64,000 nucleotides of DNA from Methylocystis sp. KS32 (GCA_002862095.1 PHSQ01000001.1:186001-250000); one strand, 5' to 3'; positions 23,628 through 32,750 are shown, numbered from the stretch's first letter. Numbers and translations are program-made. Notes: a model not told the origin generated them from the sequence alone.

Positions 23628-23977
23628 ATGTCCAGAAAAGGGCTCGCCAAAACTCACAGGGAAAATCCATCTTTTCAATGGCTTGGAGAAGGCACATTCT
23701 GCGTCCGCAAAGGCGAGCCTTTATGGACGGACTTCGAAGCCGCTTATGACCGAAAATTATACGTATCCCGACCCTACCTCGACTATAGCGACCTGCCATC
23801 CGCAGAATTTCACGAGGATCGCGCCATGCCTGGGCGCTTCTACAAGCCCATCAAGCAACAAATCACGACGCGCGTGGATGCCGATGTTCTCGATTGGCTC
23901 AAGTCGCAAGGGGAGGGCTATCAAGCGCGCATGAACGCAATTCTTCGGCGAGAATGCTGGCCGCGCTTAAGGCCAAG
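23628..23977 (+). pseudogene. BrnA-like antitoxin family protein, frameshifted near the C-terminus
   Basis: GRFYKPIKQQITTRVDADVLDWLKSQGEGYQARMNAILRRE; adding one A at gaatgctgg gives EMLAALKAKSRA-stop. Confidence 0.6.
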
Positions 23978-24038
23978 AGCCGAGCATGATGAGGCTTTCA
24001 AAGGCCCATTTGCAAGAGGCGCGAATTGCGAATTTCAC

Positions 24039-25710
24039 GCAGACCGTGTGAAAACCCGCGTTGAAATTTTCGCGCCTGGATTCCGCTGGCGGCGACGACC
24101 TGGTAGAATCGCGTCATGGCGCACATATCCGGAATCGACCGTTCGCAAACCCTTTTGTTTCCCGAGGCGATCGACGATTACGTCGGCCCCGACAATCCCG
24201 TCCGCTTCATCGACGCCTTCGTGGACGGGCTCGATCTCGCGGCGGCCGGGTTCGCGCGTGTCGCGCCGGAGAAGACGGGACGGCCCGGCTACGCGCCCGG
24301 CGATCTGCTGAAGCTCTACATCTACGGCTATCTCAACCGCGTTCGTTCGAGCCGACGGCTGGAAGCCGAATGCCATCGCAACGTCGAAGTCATATGGCTG
24401 CTGCGTACCTTGAAGCCCGACTTCAAAACCATCGCCGACTTTCGCGCCGACAATCGCAAGGCCTTTCGCGCGGTGTTCCGCCAGTTCGTGGTTCTCTGCC
24501 GTAAGCTCGATCTGTTCGGGCGCGAGTTGCTTGGCGTCGATGGCACGCGGATCAAGGCGGTCAACAACAAGGACCGCAACTACACGAAAAACTCGCTGGA
24601 GAAGTTCATCAAGAACGTGGACGAGCGTCTCGACGAATATCTGAAACGCCTCGACGAAGGCGACGTGACGGAATCCGGAACCGGCGGCTCGCGCACGAAG
24701 AACCTCGCCGAAAAGATCGAGGCGCTGCGCGCGAAACGCGAACGCTACAAGGATTTGCTGGCGGGTCTGGAAGCCAGCGGCGAGGACCAGATATCGCTGA
24801 CCGATCCCGACAGCCGCGCCATGGCGAAGCACACGAAGGTCGCCGTCGGCTACAACGTCCAGATCGCGGTGGACGCGAAGAACAAGCTGATCGTCGAACA
24901 GGAAGTGACGAACCAGGTCCTCGACATGGGCCTTTTGACACAAACAGCCGGGGCCGCGCGCGAGACGCTCGAAGTCGAGAAGATCGATGTCGTCGCCGAC
25001 AGGGGCTATTTCAAGATCGAGGACATCGAGGCCTGCGAGAAGGCGGGAATGACGCCGCACGTGCCGAAGCCACAACGCGGATATGCCGCTCGCAATGGCC
25101 TCTTTCGCAAGGACGAGTTCCGGTACGACGCGGAAAAGGATGCCTACATATGTCCGGCGGGACAGGTTCTTGCGACGCGTTATGAAAGCCGGCAGCGGGA
25201 CCTGAAGAGGTTCAACTATTGCAACCGCGCGGCGTGCCTTGCCTGCCCGCTCAAATCGCGCTGCACGACCGACTGGCGCAAGGTCTCCCGTCTGGAAAAC
25301 GAGGCGGTTCTGGACCGCGTGGCGGAGCGATTGAAGGCGCGGCCGGAGATTTTGAACACGCGCCGCGAGATCGTCGAACATCCCTTCGGCACGATCAAGC
25401 AATGGATGAACCAGGGCGCATTCCTGATGAAAGGCCTCGAAAAGGTCCGCGCCGAGTTCAGCCTGACGGCGCTCGTCTACAATTTGCGAAGGGCGCTGAA
25501 CATCCTCGGGATAGAGGTGCTGATGAAGGCCGTGCGGGCCTGAGGGAGGGCTATTTCCGACCTATGGCGGCCGAAGGGCCCGCCCGGACGCCACAGGACC
25601 CCCTCGGCGAGCGTCGGGAGCGGAATTTTCGGCGCTATGGCGAAAACCCGCCATAGCTCGACGCCGGACGCTCGGTCACGCTGGCGGCGAGGTCTTTTCA
25701 CACGGTCTGC
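24039..25710 (+). mobile_element. IS1182-family insertion sequence (~1.67 kb)
   Basis: Perfect 16-bp TIR GCAGACCGTGTGAAAA / TTTTCACACGGTCTGC around transposase 24116..25543. Confidence 0.88.
24116..25543 (+). CDS. IS1182-family transposase
   Basis: MAHISGIDRSQTLLFPEAIDDYVGPDNPVRFIDAFVDGLDL...LFGRELLGVDGTRIKAVNNKDRNYTKNSL...EHPFGTIKQWMNQGAFLMKGLEKVRAEFSLTALVYNLRR. Confidence 0.93.
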   Translation: MAHISGIDRSQTLLFPEAIDDYVGPDNPVRFIDAFVDGLDLAAAGFARVAPEKTGRPGYAPGDLLKLYIYGYLNRVRSSRRLEAECHRNVEVIWLLRTLKPDFKTIADFRADNRKAFRAVFRQFVVLCRKLDLFGRELLGVDGTRIKAVNNKDRNYTKNSLEKFIKNVDERLDEYLKRLDEGDVTESGTGGSRTKNLAEKIEALRAKRERYKDLLAGLEASGEDQISLTDPDSRAMAKHTKVAVGYNVQIAVDAKNKLIVEQEVTNQVLDMGLLTQTAGAARETLEVEKIDVVADRGYFKIEDIEACEKAGMTPHVPKPQRGYAARNGLFRKDEFRYDAEKDAYICPAGQVLATRYESRQRDLKRFNYCNRAACLACPLKSRCTTDWRKVSRLENEAVLDRVAERLKARPEILNTRREIVEHPFGTIKQWMNQGAFLMKGLEKVRAEFSLTALVYNLRRALNILGIEVLMKAVRA

Positions 25711-25738
25711 ACGAGTTTTGACGACGGAGCGGGCGGAA

Positions 25739-26098
25739 ATGAAACAACCGAGTCCAAGCGGAAGTCGGGAAACCAACAACAAGACAGGCCGCTCATTTTT
25801 CTGGTGGGAGGGTGACACGCTGGTGGTCAACATACTGGGCAAACCCAGCGCCAGCTGCGACGCCATCGGCAAAGCCAAGGGCACACAACTAAAAGTCAGC
25901 GTGACCGCCGCTCCCCGCGCAGGCCGAGCCACCGATCACATGGTGCGCTTTCTGGCCAGCGAATTTGGCGTCCCATCTTCCGCCATTGAGGTGGTGTTCG
26001 GACGCATGAACATCAACAAACAGTTGCGGATCAAGGCGCCACAGAAACTCCCTGTCATGTTTCAACCGTCCTCGCTGTCGACCGATGTTGAACGATAA
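25739..26098 (+). CDS. DUF167 (YggU-like) family protein
   Basis: LKVSVTAAPRAGRATDHMVRFLASEFGVPSSAIEVVFGRMNINKQLRIKAP. Confidence 0.75.
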   Translation: MKQPSPSGSRETNNKTGRSFFWWEGDTLVVNILGKPSASCDAIGKAKGTQLKVSVTAAPRAGRATDHMVRFLASEFGVPSSAIEVVFGRMNINKQLRIKAPQKLPVMFQPSSLSTDVER

Positions 26099-26199
26099 GC
26101 AAGGGAGATGTCGTTACGTAAATCAAGACTTTTGGAATTTTTTTAGCCCGTTGATCCGATTGCGCTTTTCTTTTCCATAAGTCACCGCCATAATTCGGC

Positions 26200-26747
26200 A
26201 TGATTTACGGCTACGCCAAAGTTTCAATGGACGGCCAGAGCGTCGCGGCGCAAGTGGCGCAATTGACCGACGCCGGAGCCGTGAAGGTTTTTCAGGAAAC
26301 AGCCAGCGGAGCCACGACGGATCATCGCGAATTGGCGCGGGCGATCAAAGCCCTTGAAGCTGGCGACACCTTGCTTGTCACGCGGCTGGACAGGCTGGCG
26401 CGATCCACCCGCGACCTGTGAACACGCTGGCGCAGATCACCGAGCGCGAGGCCGGTTTCAAATCCTTTGCCGACGCATGGGCGGACACAACGACGGCGCT
26501 CGGGCGTTTGATGTTGACGGTTCTTGGCGGGCTTGCCGAGTTCGAACGCGAATTGATCCGCGCCCGCACGGGTGAAGGCAGGGAACGCGCAAAAGCCCTT
26601 GGACAGCATATGGGGCTACCGGCGAAGCTCACGACGCACCAGAGGGCGGAGTCCGTCAGGCGACGCGACAAGGCTGAGGAAACGCTTGCCGAGATTGGCC
26701 GAACCTACAATGTCAGTCCGCAGACGATTGGGAGGCTGTCGCCATGA
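26200..26747 (+). pseudogene. Serine recombinase (resolvase/invertase), frameshifted
   Basis: MIYGYAKVSMDGQSVAAQVAQLTDAGAVKVFQETASGATTDHRELARAIKALEAGDTLLVTRLDRLARSTRDL then, in another frame, NTLAQITEREAGFKSFADAWADTTTALGRLMLTVLGGLAEFERELIRARTGEGRERAKALGQHMG. Confidence 0.88.
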
Positions 26748-27033
26748 CCGTTAAAGCCGCTCGTCGGGGTCATGAGAGAATCCGTTCCAAATCGTAATCT
26801 AAGCCGGAAAAGTCATCAAATCAGTGTGTTGCAGAATCGTCCAAAAATGGCTCGTTTTATGGACAGGCGGCTTCCGGCGGCAAAATTGCTCGAAAGTCCG
26901 TCTATAAACCAGTCCACAAATCGGGAGCCGTCCCAAAATTCGGTAGTGTCTCAGTTTGAAAATGGGTGCACTTGACGCGCGCTCGCGTCCGCCCATTTTC
27001 CCGTGGTATGCTAAGGGCAAAGCAGGAGATTGC

Positions 27034-27196
27034 AGTGGACTTCTCTTCCTTCTCTGACGACGCCTTGCGCGAAGAGCTTGAGGCTATGCGCGTCGCTTTG
27101 CTTGCCTCTCAAACAAGCGACGCCGAAGCGAGGCTGCGCCAAAAGATCGATACGGCCGAAAGAGAATTGGACAAGCGGAATGCCTACCGGCCCTAA
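27034..27196 (+). CDS. Small hypothetical protein
   Basis: MDFSSFSDDALREELEAMRVALLASQTSDAEARLRQKIDTAERELDKRNAYRP-like reading; overlaps next gene start. Confidence 0.45.
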
Positions 27197-27413
27197 AGGC
27201 GAGAAGCGCCCCGCCGACGCCATCGCGCGCGCCGTCAAAGTCATGCGCATCCTCACGGGTGAAGAGCCGGAGGATTATGGCGACGCTCCCGCGAAGAATC
27301 AGGCCGCAGCCGAGCTAGGCCGCAAGGGTGGGAAGAAGCGCGCCGAAAGCATGACGGCGGAACGGCGCGCGGAGATCGCGAAGAAGGCATCGGCGAAGCG
27401 TTGGGGACGTTAA
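27181..27413 (+). CDS. Small conserved RNP1/KGG-type protein
   Basis: MPTGPKGEKRPADAIARAVKVMRILTGEEPEDYGDAPAKNQAAAELGRKGGKKRAESMTAERRAEIAKKASAKRWGR. Confidence 0.65.
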
Positions 27414-27684
27414 GCTAAGGCGTCGGCTATCCCCTGTAATAGGTAATCGATTTCGCGTCGCGGTGTTAGTTCGGCCCATTCTGCGCACATGGCGCTCCAA
27501 AGAGCATCGCCCCCGCACATTAGTTGATTGGCGGCGACACGCACCCAGTCATGGTGGTCGTTTAAAGTCATCGCTGAAGCGCAAGCATCCGATACTGCCG
27601 ATATATCGCGACCAATACGCGTCCAGAGATTTCGATAGTTTTCTCGCTGCAGGCGTCCAAATACGACGCGCTCCGGCGCATCGC
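27410..27684 (-). pseudogene. 3' fragment of an unknown gene, cut by RAYT-derived element R1
   Basis: Minus-strand open frame without start: DAPERVVFGRLQRENYRNLWTRIGRDISAVSDACASAMTLNDHHDWVRVAANQLMCGGDALWSAMCAEWAELTPRREIDYLLQGIADALA-stop. Confidence 0.5.
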
Positions 27685-27703
27685 ATTACGGTGACACGCC
27701 CGC

Positions 27704-27905
27704 ATTACGGTGACACGCCCGTATTTACCTTATATCTGTTCGATGCTACCGAGAGCATATGACCCGCATCGCCCGTATCGCTGTTCCCGGCCTTCCGCAT
27801 CATGTCACCCGGCGTGGCAATCGTCGCGCAACCGTGTTTTCCGAGGCGGGCGATTATGAGTTGTATCGGCTATTTAAAGGAGAAAGACGCTCGTGTCACC
27901 GTAAA
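27704..27905 (+). mobile_element. RAYT-derived miniature element R1 (truncated Y1/REP transposase ORF between terminal inverted repeats)
   Basis: attacggtgacacgcccgtatttacc...MTRIARIAVPGLPHHVTRRGNRRATVFSEAGDYELYRLFKGER...cgtgtcaccgtaa; left terminal repeat also duplicated at 27685..27703. Confidence 0.85.
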
Positions 27906-28140
27906 TCTGCGACCGATAGGCGCGCACCAGACGCTTCACCTGCCGCACGCAGATATCCAGCTGTTACGCGGCTTTGCGCTGGGTGAGCTTCTTCGCGTTC
28001 ACCAGCCGAACCAAATGCGAGCGCTCCCGCTCGCGCCGGCTCATCCCCAAAATCTCGTCCCCCAAACCAAGCCCCCATCGCGCCATTCCGGAAGGGAAAA
28101 TTTTCATGTTGCACGAAAGGGGGACATTTCCACGTTGCGG
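27906..28140 (-). pseudogene. ISNCY-like transposase N-terminal remnant
   Basis: GMSRRERERSHLVRLVNAKKLTQRKAA-stop-QLDICVRQVKRLVRAYRSQI (minus strand). Confidence 0.55.
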
Positions 28141-28338
28141 TAACACCTTCGAACGAGCCTCTTGCTCCAACCGCGAAGGCCGCGTAGCATTCATGCCAGC
28201 GACGCCGATTTCCGCTTTTCAACATCAAGCGGGACATCCCCAGTGGAATCTCGGTTGAGATGGATCAAGGTCCAACACGGCCACGCAACGCAAACATCGA
28301 ACTCATTGACGCCCAATTGGATAGGAGGGGAGATCGCA

Positions 28339-28740
28339 ATGTTGACTTGGCCTATTATCCGAGTGGTCCTTGCTTGCGGAACGATATTGATGTCGGTTAT
28401 CGCGGCGCCAAGCGCCCGTGCTGGAGACGCCCCGCCGCCAAGCGCGCGCTCCCGCGTTTCCTTCGACTTGGCGACTTATCGCGAGATGAAGAAGTCCGAC
28501 AAAGGCACTCTTGGGCTCATTCTTACCGCGATGCGCGAGACTGTTTTCTATGCGCAGAAATCGATGGGCACATCGGTCATATGCGCGTCTCCCAGGCCGA
28601 TCCCAGTGACCGAGCTAATTGAGCGTGTCGACAAAGAAATTACTGCGCCAACGAACCCGTTACGCCACAAATACGAAGACAACGACGAAATGGCTTTTAT
28701 CTTCGTCGGCGCAATGAAGAACGCCGCCTACTGCGATTGA
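28339..28740 (+). CDS. Secreted hypothetical protein
   Basis: SD ataggagggg; signal peptide MLTWPIIRVVLACGTILMSVIAAPSARA. Confidence 0.6.
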   Translation: MLTWPIIRVVLACGTILMSVIAAPSARAGDAPPPSARSRVSFDLATYREMKKSDKGTLGLILTAMRETVFYAQKSMGTSVICASPRPIPVTELIERVDKEITAPTNPLRHKYEDNDEMAFIFVGAMKNAAYCD

Positions 28741-28841
28741 GGCGTCTCCGACAGTCTTTGCGGCGAATTCCGCCTGCGCACTCATGACGAGAGTGTTAGC
28801 CGTTTAGCCCACATCGTAGCAGCCATTGGGAGGGTCTTTAG

Positions 28842-29396
28842 ATGCTATCCAAGCAAAGCGACGCCGTCCGAGAAGCAATTGGAGTTTTTCAGACGGCAGA
28901 TACGCTTCAGGAGGCGATCGACGAGTTGTTGGAATCTGGGTTCGACCGTGCGCAGTTAAGTCTCATGGCAAGTGAGCCGGCGGTTGAGGCGAAGCTTGGT
29001 CATAAATACCAGAAGGTCGGGGAACTCGAAGACAACGACTCAGTTCCCCGCGTTGCCTATGTATCGTCTGAGTCCATAGGCGACGCGGAGGGAGCATTGA
29101 TCGGCGGCTTGCTTTATATCGGCGTCGGTGTCGGTGCAGTTCTAGCTTCCGCTGGCGCACTGGCGACAGCGATCACTGGCGGCGTCTTGGGCGGTAGCGC
29201 AGGCGCAGTGATAGGCTCGGTTCTAGCCAAGCTGGTTGGCGATCATCACGCACGTTATCTGCAAGAACAACTCGATCATGGTGGATTATTGCTCTGGGTG
29301 CGAACTTGGGACGAGGAAGACGAAAAACGAGCCGTCAGCATTCTCAAGACGCATTCGGGGCGTGACGTTCATGTGCACTCGGTCGCCACGAGCTGA
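28842..29396 (+). CDS. General-stress/glycine-zipper-like membrane-associated protein
   Basis: VFQTADTLQEAIDELLESGFDRAQLSLMAS...GALIGGLLYIGVGVGAVLASAGALATAITGGVLGGSAGAVIGSVLAKLVG. Confidence 0.6.
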   Translation: MLSKQSDAVREAIGVFQTADTLQEAIDELLESGFDRAQLSLMASEPAVEAKLGHKYQKVGELEDNDSVPRVAYVSSESIGDAEGALIGGLLYIGVGVGAVLASAGALATAITGGVLGGSAGAVIGSVLAKLVGDHHARYLQEQLDHGGLLLWVRTWDEEDEKRAVSILKTHSGRDVHVHSVATS

Positions 29397-29434
29397 TAGC
29401 TGAAAGAACGCCATGCCAATTCACGGAGCGGCAT

Positions 29435-29790
29435 ATGACTGATCGGCGGACGATTGAAGCCCTTTCGGAGGCTTTAGACGACGAATACAAAGCGCGGGCT
29501 ACCTACCCGTAAGGTAATCGAGTGCTTCGGGCCTGTGCGCCCGTTTGTAAATATCGTCGAAGCTGAAGGCCGACATGTCGCTGCACTCTTGGCTCAGTTC
29601 CGCCGTTTGGGCGCAGCCCCGCCAGGAGGATACCTGGGCCACGCGCGTCAAGGCGCCGGACTCCGTGGAACAGGCTTGCGCCGAGGCGGTGCAGGCCGAG
29701 ATTGAAAACGACGCGATATACTCTCGCCTACTTGAGCAAGTAACCGAGGCCCAAGTGCGTTTGGTCATGCTCCGCCTGCAGGACGCCTGA
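29435..29790 (+). pseudogene. Ferritin-like (DUF2202-type) protein with two +1 frameshifts
   Basis: MTDRRTIEALSEALDDEYKARATY / RKVIECFGPVRPFVNIVEAEGRHVAALLAQFRRLGAAPP / EDTWATRVKAPDSVEQACAEAVQAEIENDAIYSRLLEQVTEAQVRLVMLRLQDA in three successive frames. Confidence 0.7.
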
Positions 29791-29935
29791 CGAAACCAGC
29801 ATCTCCCCGCTTTCCGTCGCTGCGCGGAGCGTGGAGATCGCAGAGGCGGCCTCAAGTAATGAAAAGACCGGCTGATACACATAAGCGGACAGATCGGGAA
29901 CATCATGCGGCTTCTGCGGCGACTTTTGATACAGA

Positions 29936-30134
29936 ATTACGGTGACACGCCCGTATTTACCTTATATATGTTCGATGCTACCGAGAGTATATGACCGGCA
30001 TCGCCCCTATCGTTGTTCCCGGCCTTCCGCGTCATGTCACCCAGCGTGGCAATCGTCGCGCAACCGTGTTTTCCGAGGCGGGCGATTATGAGTTGTATCG
30101 GCTATTTAAAGGGGAAAGACGGGCGTGTCACCGT
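29936..30134 (+). mobile_element. RAYT-derived miniature element R2 (right tip truncated)
   Basis: attacggtgacacgcccgtatttacc...MTGIAPIVVPGLPRHVTQRGNRRATVFSEAGDYELYRLFKGERRACHR...gacgggcgtgtcaccgt. Confidence 0.85.
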
Positions 30135-30136
30135 GT

Positions 30137-30205
30137 TTCGAGAATCAGGCCGCCACATCGAATCATAAAAGACTCATTCGACTCAACTTCTGCTCGGACA
30201 GACAC
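30137..30205 (-). mobile_element. 69-bp solo end of the 935-bp IS5-family element
   Basis: ttcgagaatcaggccgccacatcgaatcataaaagactcattcgactcaacttctgctcggacagacac, corresponds to 13695..13763. Confidence 0.9.
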
Positions 30206-30280
30206 TTAGGGTCTGCTGTATTACCATCATCAACGGTGAATTTGTTACGGTCAAAACATGTTACGGAAAGCACTTTATTG

Positions 30281-30304
30281 GCCGCCGCAGTTGACTGCGG
30301 CGGT
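30281..30304. terminator. Strong GC hairpin (possible terminator of the minus-strand gene ending at 30375)
   Basis: GCCGCCGCAG-TTGA-CTGCGGCGGT, 9-10 bp stem; no clear U tract. Confidence 0.35.
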
Positions 30305-30374
30305 CTAGTTCCCCCGCTGCAGCCGGCTGCGCCCATCGCCGAAGGCTCGAGGCGGAGGCGTGCTCAATCCAGAT

Positions 30375-31655
30375 TCAATTTGTCAGTTTATTGTTCTGTT
30401 GTCCGACCGTTGAACGAACACGAACACCAACGCCAGGTCCATTTTGGATAATTCGTAAGCCTGTTCCTGACCCATTTTGTTGGACACGAAGAGCCTGACC
30501 TGAAATTGGTTGACCGGCCTCGCGGCCCTTGATTCCCTTGGTTTGCAACAACTTTGGGAGATTCGCGATGCCTTGGAACGAGGCCGATCGGGCGAAGTAT
30601 GAAGTCATTCGGGCGCGCTATTCAAGCGATATGTCGGAGGCCGAGTTGGCGCTGATCGCGCCGCTGCTGCCGCCTCCCAAACGGCGCGGACGCAAGCCGA
30701 CAGATTCCCAGATCATTCTCAACGCCTTGTTTTATTTGATCCGTTGCGGATGCCCCTGGCGGTATTTGCCAAAGGATTTTCCGCCGTTCACGACCGTGCA
30801 AAACCGCTTCTACGCATGGCGCGACAGCGGCTTGTGGGCGCAAATCATCAGCGTTCTGGTAATGGACGCCCGCGAGGCGGAAGGCCGTCAAGCCGCGCCG
30901 ACGGCGGTTGTCGTCGACAGCCAGTCGGTCAAGACGACGGAAGCCGGCGGCCCTCGTGGTTTCGATGCGGGCAAGAAGGTCAAGGGCCGCAAGCGCCATC
31001 TCGCCGTCGACACGATTGGTCTGCCTATCGAATGCCAGATCACGACCGCCGACGTGCAGGATCGCGACGCTCTCGCGCCGTTGCTGAAAGCCGTGCATCG
31101 CAAGAGCCCGTGGGTGAAAATGTCTTTCGTCGACGGGGGTTATCAAGGTGATGAAGCCCAGCGCGCTGCCTTCGAGGCGAGCCGTATTTCCATCACCGTC
31201 GTCAAGCGAACCGACAAAGAGGTGAAAGGATTTGTCGTGCTGCCGAAACGCTGGGTCGTCGAGCGAACGCTCGGCTGGATCAATCGCGCTCGCCGTCTGT
31301 CAAAAGACTTCGAGGCGACCATCGAATCCGCTCTCGCCTGGCTGCAACTGGCCCTGGCTTTCCTGCTCATGCGCCGGCTGGCGAGGGCGAATGCCGGTCA
31401 GATTTGAAATTCGAGTCGGGTTCGAAGCCCCGTTACGCTTTGTCCTTCATTTCCCGTCGTAGTGACGTCCATGCCAACTGAGGGCTGTCCGGGGGTGCCA
31501 TTTGATATTATTTCGACGGCATTCCCCCCTTGCTTATTTCCGTTAATCTCGACCCCGGTCGCCGACTGTGCATACGCGGTTTTAAGGTTGATCGTTCCCT
31601 CCCAAGCAAGCAGCCCCAAACCGAAGATGAACGCACCAGAAATGAACTTAGACAT
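30375..31655 (-). pseudogene. 114-aa secreted repeat protein split by the 933-bp IS (halves 31655-31424 and 30487-30375)
   Basis: Joined frame: MSKFISGAFIFGLGLLAWEGTINLKTAYAQSATGVEINGNKQGGNAVEIISNGTPGQPSVGMDVTTTGNEGQSVTGL-R-VQQNGSGTGLRIIQNGPGVGVRVRSTVGQQNNKLTN. Confidence 0.8.
30491..31423 (+). mobile_element. IS5-family insertion sequence (933 bp), copy B; transposase 30568..31407
   Basis: Same length and same transposase translation as copy A; TSD GAA at 30488-30490 and 31424-31426. Confidence 0.93.
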
Positions 31656-31733
31656 GGTTGATTTCCTTTAAGATCGCGATGAGAACTCGAACGGCTGGAT
31701 GCTATACACCTGATCGCACGACGGCGATCAAAA

Positions 31734-32237
31734 TTAGGGCAGCCGGAGCACCTTCTTCACAACTGTTTCAATTACTTTCTTCAACGCGGGGGAGATATAG
31801 GTTTGCCCAAGATCCGCGAGCATCCCAATTATGCTTTCGTTATCGACTTTTTTCGCTTCGAGCGCCGACTTGAGCTCAGTCAGCAACTTGACCGCTTGCT
31901 CCCCTTGTTCCTGCACCGCCGCAGTAGCATTGCCCGTAGCAACTTGGCACTGAGCTGAACTTGTCGTGACGGTGATCCCCGTCGTCTGTGAGCCAAGCCC
32001 GCCGCCCACGACGTTGTTATTTATTGCTGGCGCTCCCCCATTAGAAATAGCTTGCAACCCCTGACAGCTTATTTGGACGTTGAACTGGTTCGGCTGAGCC
32101 TTGAGAGATTGAATTGCTGCGTCCAGAGCTGAAGTGGCGGCTTCATACTTCGAGGAGGCGAGCGCAGGACGGTCCATTATACTAATTGAGACCGCGACCA
32201 TTGCCGCGAAAGCAAAACTCTTTTTGGAGTCCTTCAT
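31734..32237 (-). CDS. Secreted hypothetical protein
   Basis: Signal peptide MKDSKKSFAFAAMVAVSISIMDRPALA; ALDAAIQSLKAQPNQFNVQISCQGLQAISNGG...SAQCQVATGNATAAVQEQGEQAVKLLTELKSALEAKK. Confidence 0.65.
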   Translation of the reverse strand: MKDSKKSFAFAAMVAVSISIMDRPALASSKYEAATSALDAAIQSLKAQPNQFNVQISCQGLQAISNGGAPAINNNVVGGGLGSQTTGITVTTSSAQCQVATGNATAAVQEQGEQAVKLLTELKSALEAKKVDNESIIGMLADLGQTYISPALKKVIETVVKKVLRLP

Positions 32238-32343
32238 AATCCCCTCTCCTGTAACGTCTGGGCGACGCTACCGCTTGCCTCGACCGCGATCGGCCGCGAG
32301 CTTGAAAGTTCAAATACCGGCCGCGAAGGCTAGGATTCAATAC

Positions 32344-32546
32344 ATGCGCTCCCGCTATATAGGCCCATTGATGGACCTCGCGAACATGCGCGGCCTTGGC
32401 GTGCGCTCAATCCAGGCGACATGCGCGTGCAGCCACAGCGCCAGCGTCGACATGGCGGCGCACCCGGGATCGGTCGAAGTGCCGACGCTCAAGCGGCGCA
32501 TGCGCTGCGTCGAGTGCGGCTCGCGTCCCGTCGACGTCCGTCCGGG
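32344..32546 (+). pseudogene. Small zinc-ribbon-like protein, C-terminus replaced by R3
   Basis: MRSRYIGPLMDLANMRGLGVRSIQATCACSHSASVDMAAHPGSVEVPTLKRRMRCVECGSRPVDVRPG then enters the R3 terminal repeat. Confidence 0.6.
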
Positions 32547-32750
32547 AATTACGGTGACACGCCCGTACTTACCTTATATATGTTCGATGCTACCGAGAGT
32601 ATATGACCGGCATCGCCCCTATCGTTGTTCCCGGCCTTCCGCGTCATGTCACCCAGCGTGGCAATCGTCGCGCAACCGTGTTTTCCGAGGCGGGCGATTA
32701 TGAGTTGTATCGGCTATTTAAAGGGGAAAGACGGGCGTGTCACCGTAATT
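32547..32750 (+). mobile_element. RAYT-derived miniature element R3 (204 bp, perfect 20-bp TIRs)
   Basis: AATTACGGTGACACGCCCGT ... ACGGGCGTGTCACCGTAATT flanking a truncated Y1 transposase N-terminus. Confidence 0.9.

Noticed and set aside
24035-25402. 455-aa ORF antisense to IS1182 transposase
   Set aside because: Shadow ORF; the plus strand encodes a complete transposase.
27685-32750. CRISPR array suggested by recurring attacggtgacacgcc units
   Set aside because: Repeats are terminal inverted repeats of ~200-bp elements spaced kilobases apart; no regular spacers and no cas genes.
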